From Saccharothrix tamanrassetensis (GTDB taxonomy: Bacteria > Actinomycetota > Actinomycetes > Mycobacteriales > Pseudonocardiaceae), in contig NZ_JACHJN010000001.1 in the NCBI RefSeq assembly GCF_014203665.1, positions 620,001 to 684,000 on the forward strand: a stretch of DNA of 64,000 nucleotides, given 5' to 3'. The notes under the pieces are model-generated. The model saw nothing but the letters and a program-made list of their open reading frames with translations, made no database searches and had not been told where the DNA came from. This document shows, in pieces, positions 1 to 9,413 of this stretch; the stretch's first letter is position 1, and every line of letters begins with the position of its first letter. A program made the position numbers and the translations under genes.

Positions 1-80
1 CGGCCGACCTGTTCTTCACCCTTCAGGACCGACTGGAGGACCCGGCCCGTTCGCACGGCACCCGCACGATCGGCACCTGA
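1..80 (+). CDS. 3' end of a gene of unknown function (partial)
   Basis: An open frame runs in from the left edge and ends at a TGA at 78-80. The visible tail, about 25 residues, starts ADLFFTLQDRLEDPARS and carries no recognisable domain. It stops 2 bp before the end of the convergent MFS gene, so it is probably a genuine C-terminus. No function can be given from this fragment. Confidence 0.45.
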   Translation, partial: ADLFFTLQDRLEDPARSHGTRTIGT

Positions 81-82
81 GG

Positions 83-1642
83 TCAGGTTCTCGTTGCGGT
101 GGAACGGTTCTGGACCACCTTTACGGTCGTCCAGATCAGGTCGGCGATCAGGATGACCGCCCAGACCCGGCCCGCTCCGTAGAGGAACGCGCCGCCTCCG
201 TCCCGTTCGACCCGACCCAGGACCACCGTGCCGAAGTCGCGCGTGATCAGGTCCCGCACCCAGGACAGGTCGAAGAAGGCCAGGACCACTTGGGACACCG
301 CGAACAGCCCGATGTGCACACCGAGGTCCGTGAGGAGCCGGGCCTGGCTCTTCAGCGGTTTGGTCTTCGACGCAGGCCTCGGCTGCTCCTCGGAGACCAC
401 GACAGGTTTGGAGATCACAACAGGCTCGGTCATCCCAGCCGGCTCGGAGGTCACGGCTTCCTCGGCTTTCGGTGGTGGTGGAGGGAATTCCCGCACCCCC
501 AGCCGGCGTACCGCACGCGGCACCACGACGGCCCCGGCCAGGATCATCCCGCCGGCGACGACGCACGCCACCGGCCAGTTCGCCCCGTCGTACAGCACGC
601 CGGCCACCAGACTGCCGATCAGCCCGCCGACCAGGCAGGCCGACTCGTAGACGCCCATCCCACGGCCGACCTGCGCCCCCGACGCCTCGGCGATCACCGC
701 CTGCTGGACCGGCATCACCGCCGCCCACGCCAACCCGCTGAGCACCCACAGCGCCGCGATCACGTAGGGACCGGGCGCCCACGCCAGGCTCACCGCGAAC
801 ACGCAACTGGCCGACGACGCCGCCATCAACACCCGTGACCGCCCGAACCGCACCACGTACCGGTGCAGGTACTCGGCCGCCACGCTCATCGCGATGGCAC
901 CCGGCAGGAACACGTACGCGACCTGGACGACCTCCAACCCGAACCCGCGCTGGAGGTGCAGCAGCAACAGCAGCGACACCGCCGACTCCGCCGCCATCGT
1001 CATGGCCACCGCGAACAGCATCGGCCGCAACCGCCGCCCGACCGCCCCGATCCCGGCAGCCGCGAGGCCTTCCCCGGGCCGCACGCCACGCCGGGGCGCG
1101 GACAGCAGCAACCCGGCCGCCACCAGGCACGCGACCGCGCACGCCCAGAACAGGCCGGCGAACCCGATCACGCCCAGCAGCGTCATCCCGCCCACGAAGG
1201 CGACCCACGACCCGGTCTCCTGCGCCGTCAGCAGCCGTGGGAAGACGGCCGAGTCCTCGGCCAGCCGCTCACTGACCACCGCCCGCACCGCGACCCACAG
1301 CAGCGCACCGCCCGCGCCGCCCACCGCCGCGGCGGCGTACGCGACGAACACGTGGCCGGCCAACGCATACCCGGCACACGACACCGCGTAGAGCAGCGCC
1401 CCGACCGCCGCCACGTACCGGCGTTCACAGCGGTCGGCGAGCACTCCGGCGATCGGCCGCACGACCACCGACAACGCCATCTCGACCGCCATCAGCACGC
1501 CGACCTCGGTCGCGCCGAGCCCCAGCGCCACCCCGGCCCACAGCGGCAGGACGAAGTCGATCAGCTCGGTCGGCCCGTTGGTCAACGTGGCCGCCCACAA
1601 CGTCTGCCGTTCTCGGCGACGCACGTCCCGCACAGTCGTCAC
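83..1642 (-). CDS. MFS transporter (drug-efflux type)
   Basis: A membrane protein of 519 residues with about 12 hydrophobic segments in the first 400 residues, as in the major facilitator superfamily. It carries a loop with basic residues after the second segment (ADRCERRY). A proline-rich stretch (near FPPPPPK) leads to a C-terminal cytoplasmic part with two more hydrophobic segments, longer than a standard MFS protein. I chose the GTG at 1642 because a G-rich Shine-Dalgarno tract lies just upstream and the protein then begins with TTVRDVRRRERQTLW before the first helix; a longer frame exists but its extra N-terminus looks non-coding. It is divergent from a TetR gene with a palindrome between them, an arrangement usual for exporters controlled by their substrate. 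The substrate is unknown. Confidence 0.85.
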   Translation of the reverse strand: MTTVRDVRRRERQTLWAATLTNGPTELIDFVLPLWAGVALGLGATEVGVLMAVEMALSVVVRPIAGVLADRCERRYVAAVGALLYAVSCAGYALAGHVFVAYAAAAVGGAGGALLWVAVRAVVSERLAEDSAVFPRLLTAQETGSWVAFVGGMTLLGVIGFAGLFWACAVACLVAAGLLLSAPRRGVRPGEGLAAAGIGAVGRRLRPMLFAVAMTMAAESAVSLLLLLHLQRGFGLEVVQVAYVFLPGAIAMSVAAEYLHRYVVRFGRSRVLMAASSASCVFAVSLAWAPGPYVIAALWVLSGLAWAAVMPVQQAVIAEASGAQVGRGMGVYESACLVGGLIGSLVAGVLYDGANWPVACVVAGGMILAGAVVVPRAVRRLGVREFPPPPPKAEEAVTSEPAGMTEPVVISKPVVVSEEQPRPASKTKPLKSQARLLTDLGVHIGLFAVSQVVLAFFDLSWVRDLITRDFGTVVLGRVERDGGGAFLYGAGRVWAVILIADLIWTTVKVVQNRSTATRT

Positions 1643-1664
1643 CCGCCCCCCAGAAACTCCGAAC

Positions 1665-1693
1665 ACCGTTCGATCTACTCCGAACGGTATACT
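1665..1693 (+). promoter_or_regulatory. TetR operator and promoter between MFS and tetR
   Basis: A perfect inverted repeat, ACCGTTCG at 1665-1672 and CGAACGGT at 1681-1688, has an 8-bp spacer. It abuts a -10-like TATACT at 1688-1693. Transcription from this -10 would begin about 4 nt before the tetR ATG at 1704, giving an almost leaderless message. A TetR dimer bound here would cover the tetR core promoter and sit 23 bp from the MFS start. The operator role is inferred from position and symmetry. Confidence 0.6.
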
Positions 1694-1703
1694 GAGTTTT
1701 GCC

Positions 1704-2420
1704 ATGAACGCAAAGAACCAGGCACTCGAACTGCTGTGGGCCGACGGTCGGCGGCCGGCCAGGGGCCCGCAACGGGGCCTCACCATGGACCGCATCGTCG
1801 CCGCCGCGATCGAGGTCGTGGAGGCGGAAGGCCTGTCGGCGCTGTCCATGCGCCGGGTGGCCACCCGGCTGGGCGTCGGGACCGCGTCCCTCTACACGTA
1901 CCTGCCGGGCAAGACGGAGCTGGAAGCGCTGATGCTGGACGCGGTCGGCGCGGACGAACCGCTCCCCCACCAGCGGTCGGGCGACTGGCGCGCGAAGCTG
2001 GAAGCCTGGGCCCGCGCGGACTGGGTCGGCTTCCGCCGGCACCCGTGGGTGCTCCAACTGATGGCCACCACCACGGCTCCCGGACCGAACACGCTGCGCT
2101 GGCTCGACTCGGCGCTGACCGTGCTCGCCGACACCGGCCTGAGCGAGCCGGAGAAGATGGCCGTGATCGAGGCCGTGGACGCCTACGTCCGGGGCCTGGC
2201 GCGCCTCCAGATCGACACCGACGCCAACGCCGAGGACCCGACCGCCACCCGCGAACGCGACCGGACCCTGGGCAGACTGGTCGACTTCACCCGCTACCCG
2301 GCCCTGCTCAAGGCGTTGCGGGCCGGGGTGTCCCCGTGGTCCGGCGACCAGTTCGAATTCGGCCTGCAACGCCTTCTCGACGGCGTCGAGGCCCTCATCA
2401 CCGCCCGCGCGTCCGGTTGA
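1704..2420 (+). CDS. TetR family transcriptional regulator
   Basis: A 238-residue repressor-type protein. The N-terminal helix-turn-helix spans about residues 28-72, with the recognition segment around VATRLGVGTASLYTYLPGK. The rest resembles the TetR C-terminal ligand-binding domain common in actinobacterial efflux regulators. I chose the ATG at 1704 because the DNA-binding domain begins shortly after it and a -10 element lies just upstream; there is no Shine-Dalgarno, consistent with a near-leaderless transcript. Divergent from the MFS exporter, it probably represses that gene and itself through the 1665-1688 palindrome. The inducer is unknown. Confidence 0.88.
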   Translation: MNAKNQALELLWADGRRPARGPQRGLTMDRIVAAAIEVVEAEGLSALSMRRVATRLGVGTASLYTYLPGKTELEALMLDAVGADEPLPHQRSGDWRAKLEAWARADWVGFRRHPWVLQLMATTTAPGPNTLRWLDSALTVLADTGLSEPEKMAVIEAVDAYVRGLARLQIDTDANAEDPTATRERDRTLGRLVDFTRYPALLKALRAGVSPWSGDQFEFGLQRLLDGVEALITARASG

Positions 2421-2443
2421 CGCGGACCCCGGCTACCCGGACC

Positions 2444-2833
2444 TCAGCGGCCGAGCGCGGCGCGCACCCTGCCGATCACGGCGTCCTCGTCCTGACCCAC
2501 CCGACCGTCGGCCGAAGCGACCTTCTCGCACATCCCGACCACGGCGTCGGCGAACGCGGAGGCGTCGGCCGCGGACCGTTCGGCCAGCAGCGCGACCGAC
2601 TCGCGGAGGGCGGCCAGCACGCCGTTCTCCACGTCGGCCACCGAGCCCTCGGGCAGTTCCGGGGCGCCCGCGTCGACCACCTGCCGGACGTCGGCCGGGA
2701 GGGTGGCCATCGCCTCGATGCCGGCGTGGCTCTCCTGGTCGAGAGCACCCTCCTCCGCGACCGACACCAGCACCATCGCACCGTAGACGGCGGTGCGCAG
2801 GGTCCGGCTCTCCGCCTCCGTGTAACCACTCAT
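2444..2833 (-). CDS. Hypothetical protein, TerB-like
   Basis: A 129-residue, mostly helical, acidic protein without signal peptide or membrane segment. The C-terminal stretch ASADGRVGQDEDAVIGRVR resembles the acidic loop and helix of TerB-like (tellurite-resistance-associated) domains, which bind metal. An earlier similar segment (VAEEGALDQES) fits the same fold. The resemblance is weak, and the true function is unknown. I chose the ATG at 2833; an upstream extension looks non-coding. It is convergent with tetR and shows no clear operon partner. Confidence 0.6.
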   Translation of the reverse strand: MSGYTEAESRTLRTAVYGAMVLVSVAEEGALDQESHAGIEAMATLPADVRQVVDAGAPELPEGSVADVENGVLAALRESVALLAERSAADASAFADAVVGMCEKVASADGRVGQDEDAVIGRVRAALGR

Positions 2834-2997
2834 GCGGTCGACTTTAAGGCGATCCGGCGCCCGCCGGTGGCGACTCGCGGGCATTGCGGGCGCACGGTGG
2901 CGCGGGTAACAAGACCCGCGCCGGACAGCGTGTCGTACGCGGAACGGACCTTACGACCGGAATCGCCCGAAGGCTTCTTACCGGCGGATGTTCCGGT

Positions 2998-3975
2998 TCA
3001 GCCGGTCTTCCGTTGGATGCCCGCGCGCACGGCGTCGAGCCCGATCAGGTTGAACGGTCGGCCGAGCGTCCGCATCAGCGAGTTCCCGGTCGGCCGGTAC
3101 ACGCCGCGACGGTGGTAGTACCCGCCCTGGTAGGTGCCGACGACACCGCCGTCCGGGGACGCCTGGCCCAGGTAGGAGTGCCACTTCAGGCGGTACTGGG
3201 ACATCGTGGCGGCGGAGTGGGTCGACACGTTCACCTCACTCGGCTCGGCACCGGTGTAGAGGTCGTCCGGGTAGTCGTACTCGTCGGCCAGGCCGCCGAT
3301 GGAGTGGCCGAGTTCGTGGGCGACGATCCCGCCCGACTGGGCGTTGCCGCCGGACGACGTGGCGACCCCGCCGCCCGCGCCGCCGTACTTGGTGCTGTTG
3401 GCGACGGCCAGGACCTGGTCGACCTCGGGTGCGGCAGCGGCGTACCGGCGGGCTTTGGACTCGTTGACGCACAACAGCCGTTCGGTGTTGCCACACCAGA
3501 AGTACATGTCCAGCGCGGTGTTCCGCTGCACGCCCTGGCTCGGGTCGTTGTCCACCCCGGACTGGGGCGAGACGACGTTGACCTGCCAGACGTTGAACGA
3601 CTCCTTCATCGAACGGTAGGGCTCGATCCGGGTCAGCTCGTCCCAGCGGTCGACCACGTGCTGGTCGTAGGTCGCGAGCTGCGAGGAGGTGTAGCCGTTA
3701 CCGACGAACACCAGGTCGAACCGGGACGACGACGGACCTGTCCGCTGGATCGGCACCACCTCCGCCACAGCGGCCTGGATCGCGGCACGCGCCGACAGCG
3801 GACTGGACGGCGCGAGCGTCACGCGGGCGCGGGTGATCGTGCCGTCCGGGGAGAACACCTCCTTGACCGTGGTCTCGGCGGGTCGCGGAGCAGGGGCGGC
3901 CTCCGACGGGGCCACGGGTTGCAGGACGAAGGCCGCCGCCGCGGCCAGCGCCACTACGGCCGGGAGAGTGCGCAT
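2998..3975 (-). CDS. Secreted zinc metallopeptidase, M64 family
   Basis: A 325-residue protein with a typical signal peptide (residues 1 to about 27, MRTLPAVV then an alanine-rich core). The zinc site is HELGH at 220-224 within HELGHSIGGLADEY; the third ligand is probably the aspartate of ADEY, as in peptidase family M64 (the IgA-protease-like family). The preceding segment FDLVFVGNGYTSSQ is also typical of M64. The predicted enzyme is exported and cleaves protein outside the cell. The ATG at 3975 is supported by GGAG upstream and by the signal peptide. It is monocistronic and divergent from the LysR gene; no propeptide or C-terminal adhesion domain is seen. Confidence 0.88.
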   Translation of the reverse strand: MRTLPAVVALAAAAAFVLQPVAPSEAAPAPRPAETTVKEVFSPDGTITRARVTLAPSSPLSARAAIQAAVAEVVPIQRTGPSSSRFDLVFVGNGYTSSQLATYDQHVVDRWDELTRIEPYRSMKESFNVWQVNVVSPQSGVDNDPSQGVQRNTALDMYFWCGNTERLLCVNESKARRYAAAAPEVDQVLAVANSTKYGGAGGGVATSSGGNAQSGGIVAHELGHSIGGLADEYDYPDDLYTGAEPSEVNVSTHSAATMSQYRLKWHSYLGQASPDGGVVGTYQGGYYHRRGVYRPTGNSLMRTLGRPFNLIGLDAVRAGIQRKTG

Positions 3976-4148
3976 GGGAACGCTCCGTTCGTGGGCAGGG
4001 AGCCACGGGTGCCCCGTGTGCGGCAGGGGGAGGACACCCGATGACCAAACGCCCGCCACTATCGGCCGCCACCGTCCAGCAGCGGAAATCCCGCCTCCGA
4101 TCCACGCCGTTTATGACCCGGCGGCTGGTTGGCCCGGTCGTGGCGGCC

Positions 4149-4162
4149 TACCCTCGGACGGA
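4149..4162 (+). promoter_or_regulatory. -10 element of a probable leaderless promoter for lysR
   Basis: TACCCT at 4149-4154 matches the actinobacterial -10 pattern TAnnnT and ends 7 nt before the lysR ATG at 4162. That spacing puts the transcription start on or next to the start codon. No good -35 is visible and there is no Shine-Dalgarno. Confidence 0.4.
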
Positions 4163-5121
4163 TGGAACTGGAGATCCGCCACCTGAGGACCGTGTGCGTG
4201 ATCGCCGAGACCGGCAGCCTGACCAAGGCCGCCGCGGTGCTGCGCATGTCGCAGCCCGCGCTCTCGGCCCGGCTCAAGCGCCTGGAGGACGAGATCGGCG
4301 CGGCGCTGTTCGTGCGCAGCTCCCAGGGCATGGTCCCCACCGTCGTCGGCGACTTCGTCCTGCTCCGCGCCCGCGCCGTCCTGCACGGGGTGGCGGAGCT
4401 CCGCCGTGACGCGGCCCGTTGCTCGCAGACCACCACGGCGGTCGTCGCGCTGGGCGGTGCGGTCGGTTCGGTGTCGGTCGGGCTCGCGGAACTGCTGGGC
4501 GAGTACCTCACCGACATGGAAGTGCGGCTGACCATGGAGTACTCGCCACTGCTGCTGTGGGACCTCGTGACGGCGGGCCGGCTCGACATCGCGACCACCG
4601 TCGACTACCCCGGCTACGAGCTGCACTCCACACCAGCCGTGCACTGCGAGACGATCGTGCGCGAGCCGGTGTTCGTCGCGATCGCCGCCACGGATCCGCT
4701 GGCCCATCGGGAGGAGATCCCGCTGGAGGAGCTGGCCGGCCACACCTGGGTGATGACGCCGTCCGACGGCGCGGGCTGGCCGGACTGCTTCCACGCCGTG
4801 TGCGAACAGCGGGGCTTCCGCCCGCAGGTCCGTTACACGACACCGAGCACCGATTCGATCCGCGCCCTGGTGGCCACCGGGCGCGCCGTGGCGCCGTGCC
4901 AGCCCGTGTACCTGTCCAGCGAGGACGTCACCGTGCGGCCGATCGAAGGCAGCCCGATCTCCATGCGCCACGTCCTGGTGTGCCCGCGCGGAGGTCCGTT
5001 GGTCGAACGCCTGCCGACGATCGTGGACCTGGCCCGGGACGCCTACTGGTCCTACGTCCGCGACCACACCACCCACTTCGACTTCCCCCGCGCCCGGCAG
5101 ACCAGCCTCACGCCCGGCTGA
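4162..5121 (+). CDS. LysR family transcriptional regulator
   Basis: A 319-residue regulator. The winged helix-turn-helix covers residues 1-60 with the classic LysR pattern (AETGSLTKAAAVLRMSQPALSARLKRLE), followed by a linker helix and an effector-binding domain of the periplasmic-binding-protein type to the C-terminus. The ATG at 4162 places the DNA-binding domain at the very N-terminus, as usual for the family. LysR proteins often control a divergent neighbour, here the M64 peptidase; the convergent SDR operon ends 7 bp downstream. The target and co-inducer are not evident. Confidence 0.9.
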   Translation: MELEIRHLRTVCVIAETGSLTKAAAVLRMSQPALSARLKRLEDEIGAALFVRSSQGMVPTVVGDFVLLRARAVLHGVAELRRDAARCSQTTTAVVALGGAVGSVSVGLAELLGEYLTDMEVRLTMEYSPLLLWDLVTAGRLDIATTVDYPGYELHSTPAVHCETIVREPVFVAIAATDPLAHREEIPLEELAGHTWVMTPSDGAGWPDCFHAVCEQRGFRPQVRYTTPSTDSIRALVATGRAVAPCQPVYLSSEDVTVRPIEGSPISMRHVLVCPRGGPLVERLPTIVDLARDAYWSYVRDHTTHFDFPRARQTSLTPG

Positions 5122-5128
5122 CGGGCGG

Positions 5129-5917
5129 TCACAGGTCCGGGAGGTCGAGGTCGACGTTGGGCCCCTGGAGGCCGCCGTCGACCTCGACGACGGTCCCGGT
5201 CACGTACGCGCTGGCGTCGGTCGCGAGGAACAGGACCGCTGCGGCGACGTCCTCCGGATCGCCGATCCGCCGCAGGGGCGTCGACATCTCGACCCTCCTG
5301 CGCATCGAGTCCTCGCCGACCATCGCCTCCAGCGCCGACGTGAGCACGGTGCCCGGAGCCACCGCGTTGACCCGGATCCGGGGCGACAGGTCCGCAGCGG
5401 CGAGACGGGTGTAGTGCGTCAACGCCGCCTTGGCGGTGCCGTAGGCGAGGAATCCCCGAGCGGCGATGTGTCCCACCACCGAGGAGATGTTGACGATCAC
5501 GCCGCCGTCGCCGCGCAGCATCACCTCGGCCGCGGCACGGGTCAGCGCGTGCGCGGTGGAGACGTTGAAGCGGAAGACCTTCTCCAGGAACTCCGGCGAA
5601 CTCTGCGCCAGCGGCCTCGGCAGGGAACCGCCGACGTTGTTCACCACCACGTCGACCCGACCGAACTCGGCTTCGGCGTGACCGGCCAACGCCGCCACGG
5701 CTGCCGGGTCCGACAGATCGCCCGGCACCACGTGCGCCCGGCGTCCGAGGCTCCGCACCTGCTCGGCCACGGAGAGCAGTTGCGCCTCCGTGCGCGCGGC
5801 GAGCACCACGTCGGCCCCGGCCTCGGCCAGCCCGACGGCACTCGCCGCGCCGATACCCCGACCCGCGCCGGTCACCACGGCGACCTTCCCGTCCAGTCGA
5901 AAGCGGTCGAAGATCAC
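5129..5917 (-). CDS. SDR family NAD(P)-dependent oxidoreductase
   Basis: A 262-residue classical short-chain dehydrogenase. It has the nucleotide-binding TGAGRGIG near residue 16, the NNVG motif, and an intact active site with serine in NISS and tyrosine/lysine in YGTAK. The C-terminal ATGxVVEVDGG-type motif is also present. The GTG at 5917 has a strong GGGAGG site upstream and overlaps the stop of the preceding dehydrogenase gene by 4 bp, so the two are translationally coupled. It probably reduces a keto or aldehyde product or oxidises a hydroxyacyl intermediate of the same pathway. The substrate is unknown. Confidence 0.88.
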   Translation of the reverse strand: MIFDRFRLDGKVAVVTGAGRGIGAASAVGLAEAGADVVLAARTEAQLLSVAEQVRSLGRRAHVVPGDLSDPAAVAALAGHAEAEFGRVDVVVNNVGGSLPRPLAQSSPEFLEKVFRFNVSTAHALTRAAAEVMLRGDGGVIVNISSVVGHIAARGFLAYGTAKAALTHYTRLAAADLSPRIRVNAVAPGTVLTSALEAMVGEDSMRRRVEMSTPLRRIGDPEDVAAAVLFLATDASAYVTGTVVEVDGGLQGPNVDLDLPDL

Positions 5918-7122
5918 GCGTCGACCTCCCTGGAGCCCGAGCGGTCGGTGACCGGACGCGCCCACCTGTCCCCTGGATCGTCGTGCGGAGGCACACGGTC
6001 GGCTACCCGACCACCCGGCTGGAGCGCCCGCTCCTCCGCCCGCTTCTCCGCCGCGGCGTCGATGCGCTGTCGGGCGATCCGCTCAGCGGCCGTCCCGGGC
6101 AGGATGCCCTCCGCTTCCGCGCGGCGCAGGACTTCCAGCGTGGTGTCGAAGATCCGTTCCACGTTCGCGGCGCTCTGGCTCAGCGACTGCCCGAGTACTT
6201 CCCCGGCACCGAGGATCGCGCCTCCCGCGTTGACCACGTAGTCGGGGAGGTAGAGCACGCCGCGGTCGGCGAGCTGCTGCTCCACGTCCGGGTGGGCGAG
6301 CTGGTTGTTGGCGGCGCCGCACACCACCTCCGCGGTGAGCACGGGCACGACGGCTTCGGTCAGGGCGCCGCCGAGGGCGCAGGGGGCGTAGACGTCCATT
6401 CCCCCGAACCGGACCAGGGCATCGGTGTCCTCCACGACGACGGTCTCGGGGAACTCTTCCACGATGCGGCGCACGGGCTCGTCGAGCACGTCGGTGACCA
6501 CCACCTTCGCGCCTTCCCGGAACAGGAGGTCCACCAGCACCCGACCCACCTTCCCCACCCCGGCGACGCCGATCGTCCGTCCTCGCAGCGACGCGGTGCC
6601 CCAGCGGTACCGGGCCGCCGCCCGCATACCGTGGAGCACACCATGCGCGGTGAAGCCCGCCGTGTCCCCGTCCTGGTCCAGCTCACGGGAAAGGCACGCC
6701 GTCCACGGGCACACACGGGACACGACCTCCATGTCCCGCACTCCGGTGCCGACATCGGAACCGGTGATGTACCGGCCGCCCAGTGCGGCCACGGACCGAC
6801 CGAAGGCCAGCAGCAGTTCCTCCGTCTTGTCCCGGTCGGGGTTCCCGACGATGACGGCCTTGCCGCCGCCGAAGTCGAGCCCGGCCATCGCGTTCTTGTA
6901 CGACATGCCGCGCGACAGCTTCAGCACGTCCCGCACGGCCTCCTCGTCGCTGCGGTAAGCGCGGAAGCGGGCGCCTCCCAACGCCGGACCCAGGGCGGTG
7001 GAGTGGATGGCGATGACGGCCTTCAGGCCGGAGGTCGGGTCCTGGCACACCACGACCTGCTCGTGCTCGAAGGCGTCCGGACCGAGCGCGGTGAGCGGTG
7101 TGCCGAGCGTGAAGGTGCTCAT
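5914..7122 (-). CDS. Leucine/valine-type amino acid dehydrogenase
   Basis: A 402-residue Glu/Leu/Phe/Val dehydrogenase that oxidatively deaminates a branched or aromatic amino acid to its 2-keto acid with NAD. The substrate lysine lies in MSYKNAMAG (K76) and the catalytic lysine in [10 protein letters not shown] (K88). The Rossmann motif GVGKVG is at 188-193. Known leucine and valine dehydrogenases are about 350-370 residues; this one has an extra charged tail of roughly 45 residues after the usual end. The ATG at 7122 follows an excellent AGGAGG. It is the first gene of a two-gene unit with the SDR. The specificity (Leu, Val or Phe) cannot be read from sequence. Confidence 0.9.
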   Translation of the reverse strand: MSTFTLGTPLTALGPDAFEHEQVVVCQDPTSGLKAVIAIHSTALGPALGGARFRAYRSDEEAVRDVLKLSRGMSYKNAMAGLDFGGGKAVIVGNPDRDKTEELLLAFGRSVAALGGRYITGSDVGTGVRDMEVVSRVCPWTACLSRELDQDGDTAGFTAHGVLHGMRAAARYRWGTASLRGRTIGVAGVGKVGRVLVDLLFREGAKVVVTDVLDEPVRRIVEEFPETVVVEDTDALVRFGGMDVYAPCALGGALTEAVVPVLTAEVVCGAANNQLAHPDVEQQLADRGVLYLPDYVVNAGGAILGAGEVLGQSLSQSAANVERIFDTTLEVLRRAEAEGILPGTAAERIARQRIDAAAEKRAEERALQPGGRVADRVPPHDDPGDRWARPVTDRSGSREVDA

Positions 7123-7231
7123 GGTGTTCCTCCTCGGGTCGACGACCTGTCTTCCGTCGTGACGGGCGCGCACGGGGAACCGCAAGGCCCGCCGAGCGGC
7201 TCCCCGGCCGGACGTGCCCGCGATGCGCACT

Positions 7232-8827
7232 TCACCGCGACCGCACGTGGTGACCGGGTGCCGGGGAACCGGCGGGATGTCGGGCGCTGCCCGTGGCCCT
7301 ACCGGGTACGCGTGGTCCCGAACGCGAGGCGAGCCACCGGGACCACGCCGACCACCAGGACTCCTGTCGCGCCACCGAGTCCGCCGACCACGCCGAAGGG
7401 TCGGCCGGCAGTCCGCCCGACCTCGTCCGGTAAGCGGCTTTGGGGCGCGGCGGGCTGATGATGCCGCCCACGTGACCGGAGGGCACCAGGTGGAACGCGA
7501 CGTCGCCGCCGAGCAGCCGCGCGCTGCGGTACACCGTTTCCCAGGGCGAGATGTGGTCCCGGGTACCGGCCACCACGAATGCGTCCTGCGTGACGGCGGA
7601 GAGGTCGAGCAGCCGCCCCGCGATCCGCAGCCTGCCGCGGGCCAGCGTGTTGTCGACCGCGATGCGCAGCGCCTGCCGGAACAGCACGGGGGGCACGTCT
7701 ATCCAGTCCTCGCTCCACGCCCAGATGTCGAAGGACTTCGGCCGCTCGCCCAGCAGCCAGCCGGAGACCAGGGGCTGCCACACCGTGTCCCGCGAACGCA
7801 GCAGGTCGAACAGCACGCCGACCATCCCTCCGTGGACCAGGCCGGCGCGGTTCGACAGGATCCGGGTCAGCACTTCTATCTCGACCTCTGCCCACGGGTC
7901 ACCGCTGTCGTCCGGGATCGTGTGATCGAGGGCGGACATCAGCATCGTCAGCGACGCCACACCCGTCTCACCGCCCGCCGCGAGCCAGGCGGCCGTGGAC
8001 GCGGCGAGCATCCCGCCCGCGCACACGCCCACCAGGTGGACCTGCGAGGAGCCGGTGATCTCCCGCACGACGTCCAGGGCGACCAGCGGGATCCGCCGGA
8101 AGTACTCGTCCAGCCCCACCTCGGCGTGCCGGGGCTGCGGGTCGCGCTGGCTGATGGCGAACACCGTGAAGCCCGCCCGCACCGCCCACTCGACGAGACT
8201 GCGTCCCGGGGCCAGGTCGAAGATGTAGAACTTGTTCACCCACGCGGGAACCAGCAGCAGGGGCACCTGGTGCACCTCGGCGGTCTGCGGTTCGTACTGG
8301 AGCACTTCCACCAGGTCGTCGCGGTACACGACCCGGCCGGGCGTGGTGGCCAGGTCCCTGCCCAGGTGGTAGGAGCCGGGCGGCATCTTGGCCGGGCGTC
8401 CCCGCCGGTGCCGCAGGTCCTCCAGGAGGTTGCCCGCGCCGCGGACCAGGCTCGCGCCCCGGGTCGCCACGGCGCGGCGCAGCGCGGCGGGATTCCCGAG
8501 GAGGGTGTTCGTGGGAGCCAACGCCTCGGTGACGACCTGGGCGATGAACTGCGCCTGGCTTCGGCGCCGCGCCGGCACGAACGGCGCCTCGGCACCCGCC
8601 AGGACGAGGTTGCGCCACGCCAGGTAGCTCCGCAGCAGCAACCGGTAGACCGCGGTGTCCCAAGCGGGATCACGGAAGCGCACGTCATCGGTGTCCGGGC
8701 CGGCCGCTGTGGCCGCTAGCAGGTCACGGCACTCCCGGATGGACCACCGCGCCACCTTCGCGCCCAGACTCCCGTCGGCAGCCTCCAGGTCGCCGTGGCG
8801 GTACGCCTCGCTGCCGCGCGAATCCAC
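7232..8827 (-). CDS. phaC: Polyhydroxyalkanoate synthase (PhaC type)
   Basis: A protein of about 531 residues that matches PHA synthases. The N-terminal segment has the family's RDPAW pattern; the alpha/beta-hydrolase core has [18 protein letters not shown]; and the lipase-like box is GVCAGG, with cysteine replacing serine as in all PHA synthases (about residue 269). Aspartate in GTRDHISPW and histidine in SGHVGG complete the triad. The segment usually reading like LLYWN is altered to IWAWSED, so substrate preference may differ. Two GTG starts lie 9 bp apart; I prefer 8827 because GAGGA lies 9 nt upstream, whereas it touches the GTG at 8836. No phasin, phaA or phaB is nearby, so it may polymerise or transfer an unusual acyl group. 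Confidence 0.85.
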   Translation of the reverse strand: MDSRGSEAYRHGDLEAADGSLGAKVARWSIRECRDLLAATAAGPDTDDVRFRDPAWDTAVYRLLLRSYLAWRNLVLAGAEAPFVPARRRSQAQFIAQVVTEALAPTNTLLGNPAALRRAVATRGASLVRGAGNLLEDLRHRRGRPAKMPPGSYHLGRDLATTPGRVVYRDDLVEVLQYEPQTAEVHQVPLLLVPAWVNKFYIFDLAPGRSLVEWAVRAGFTVFAISQRDPQPRHAEVGLDEYFRRIPLVALDVVREITGSSQVHLVGVCAGGMLAASTAAWLAAGGETGVASLTMLMSALDHTIPDDSGDPWAEVEIEVLTRILSNRAGLVHGGMVGVLFDLLRSRDTVWQPLVSGWLLGERPKSFDIWAWSEDWIDVPPVLFRQALRIAVDNTLARGRLRIAGRLLDLSAVTQDAFVVAGTRDHISPWETVYRSARLLGGDVAFHLVPSGHVGGIISPPRPKAAYRTRSGGLPADPSAWSADSVARQESWWSAWSRWLASRSGPRVPGRATGSARHPAGSPAPGHHVRSR

Positions 8828-9413
8828 TGGTCGCACTCCTCGTCCGGCCGGCGGTGCGGCCGGCCCTCACCGTCGTGGCATCGGACGCTCCGGTGCCGTT
8901 GCCGGCGGCGTCGTGTGAAGACGGCGGGCGATCGCGTGACGATCCGGCGGCATCCGGTTCCTGTGCAAGAAACGTAGATCCGCGAGCAGTGCACCGTAAG
9001 GCGCGTTGGAAGACCGAGGCTTCCGACGTTGCCCCCCACGGCGTGCGGGAAGCGCGAAGGTGGTGCGAGGGAGCGTTCGGACGGCGGTTTCGCCACCGCA
9101 CGCCACAAGAGCGCACCGTCTCAGGTGGGACGTGTCCTGGCCTGGGGAACCCGACGTGCCGCCTGCTTCACCCGGGCGCTGCGCACGAGGCGGGGCCGCG
9201 TCCAGTGCGCTGAGCGGAAAACGCGCGGTGATGCGGGTTTCCGGGTGCGACGGCCAGTACGAGCGCACCGCACGTGGTGCGGGTCGGTCCACCACGAGGG
9301 ACCGCCGCGAAGGGCGACACGACCGAGTGCGCCGCGTACGTTCAGCGGCACGGACCCGCGGGTGTCCGGGGTCCGATCGACCTCGACGGTGACATCCGAT
9401 CCGGAGGCTCCCC
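8828..9413. other. Intergenic region between divergent phaC and acyl-CoA ligase
   Basis: A 586-bp gap with no supportable gene. It contains a short inverted repeat CCGCAC-GTG-GTGCGG (9268-9282) about 130 bp before the ligase start, and a weaker GGTCC/GGACC pair soon after. Either could be an operator. I see no convincing -35/-10 pair. The Shine-Dalgarno GGAGG for the ligase lies at its right end. Confidence 0.5.

Noticed and set aside
2884-4044. A 386-codon plus-strand frame
   Set aside because: Antisense to the M64 peptidase, which has a signal peptide and an intact zinc site; the plus-strand translation has neither motifs nor plausible composition.
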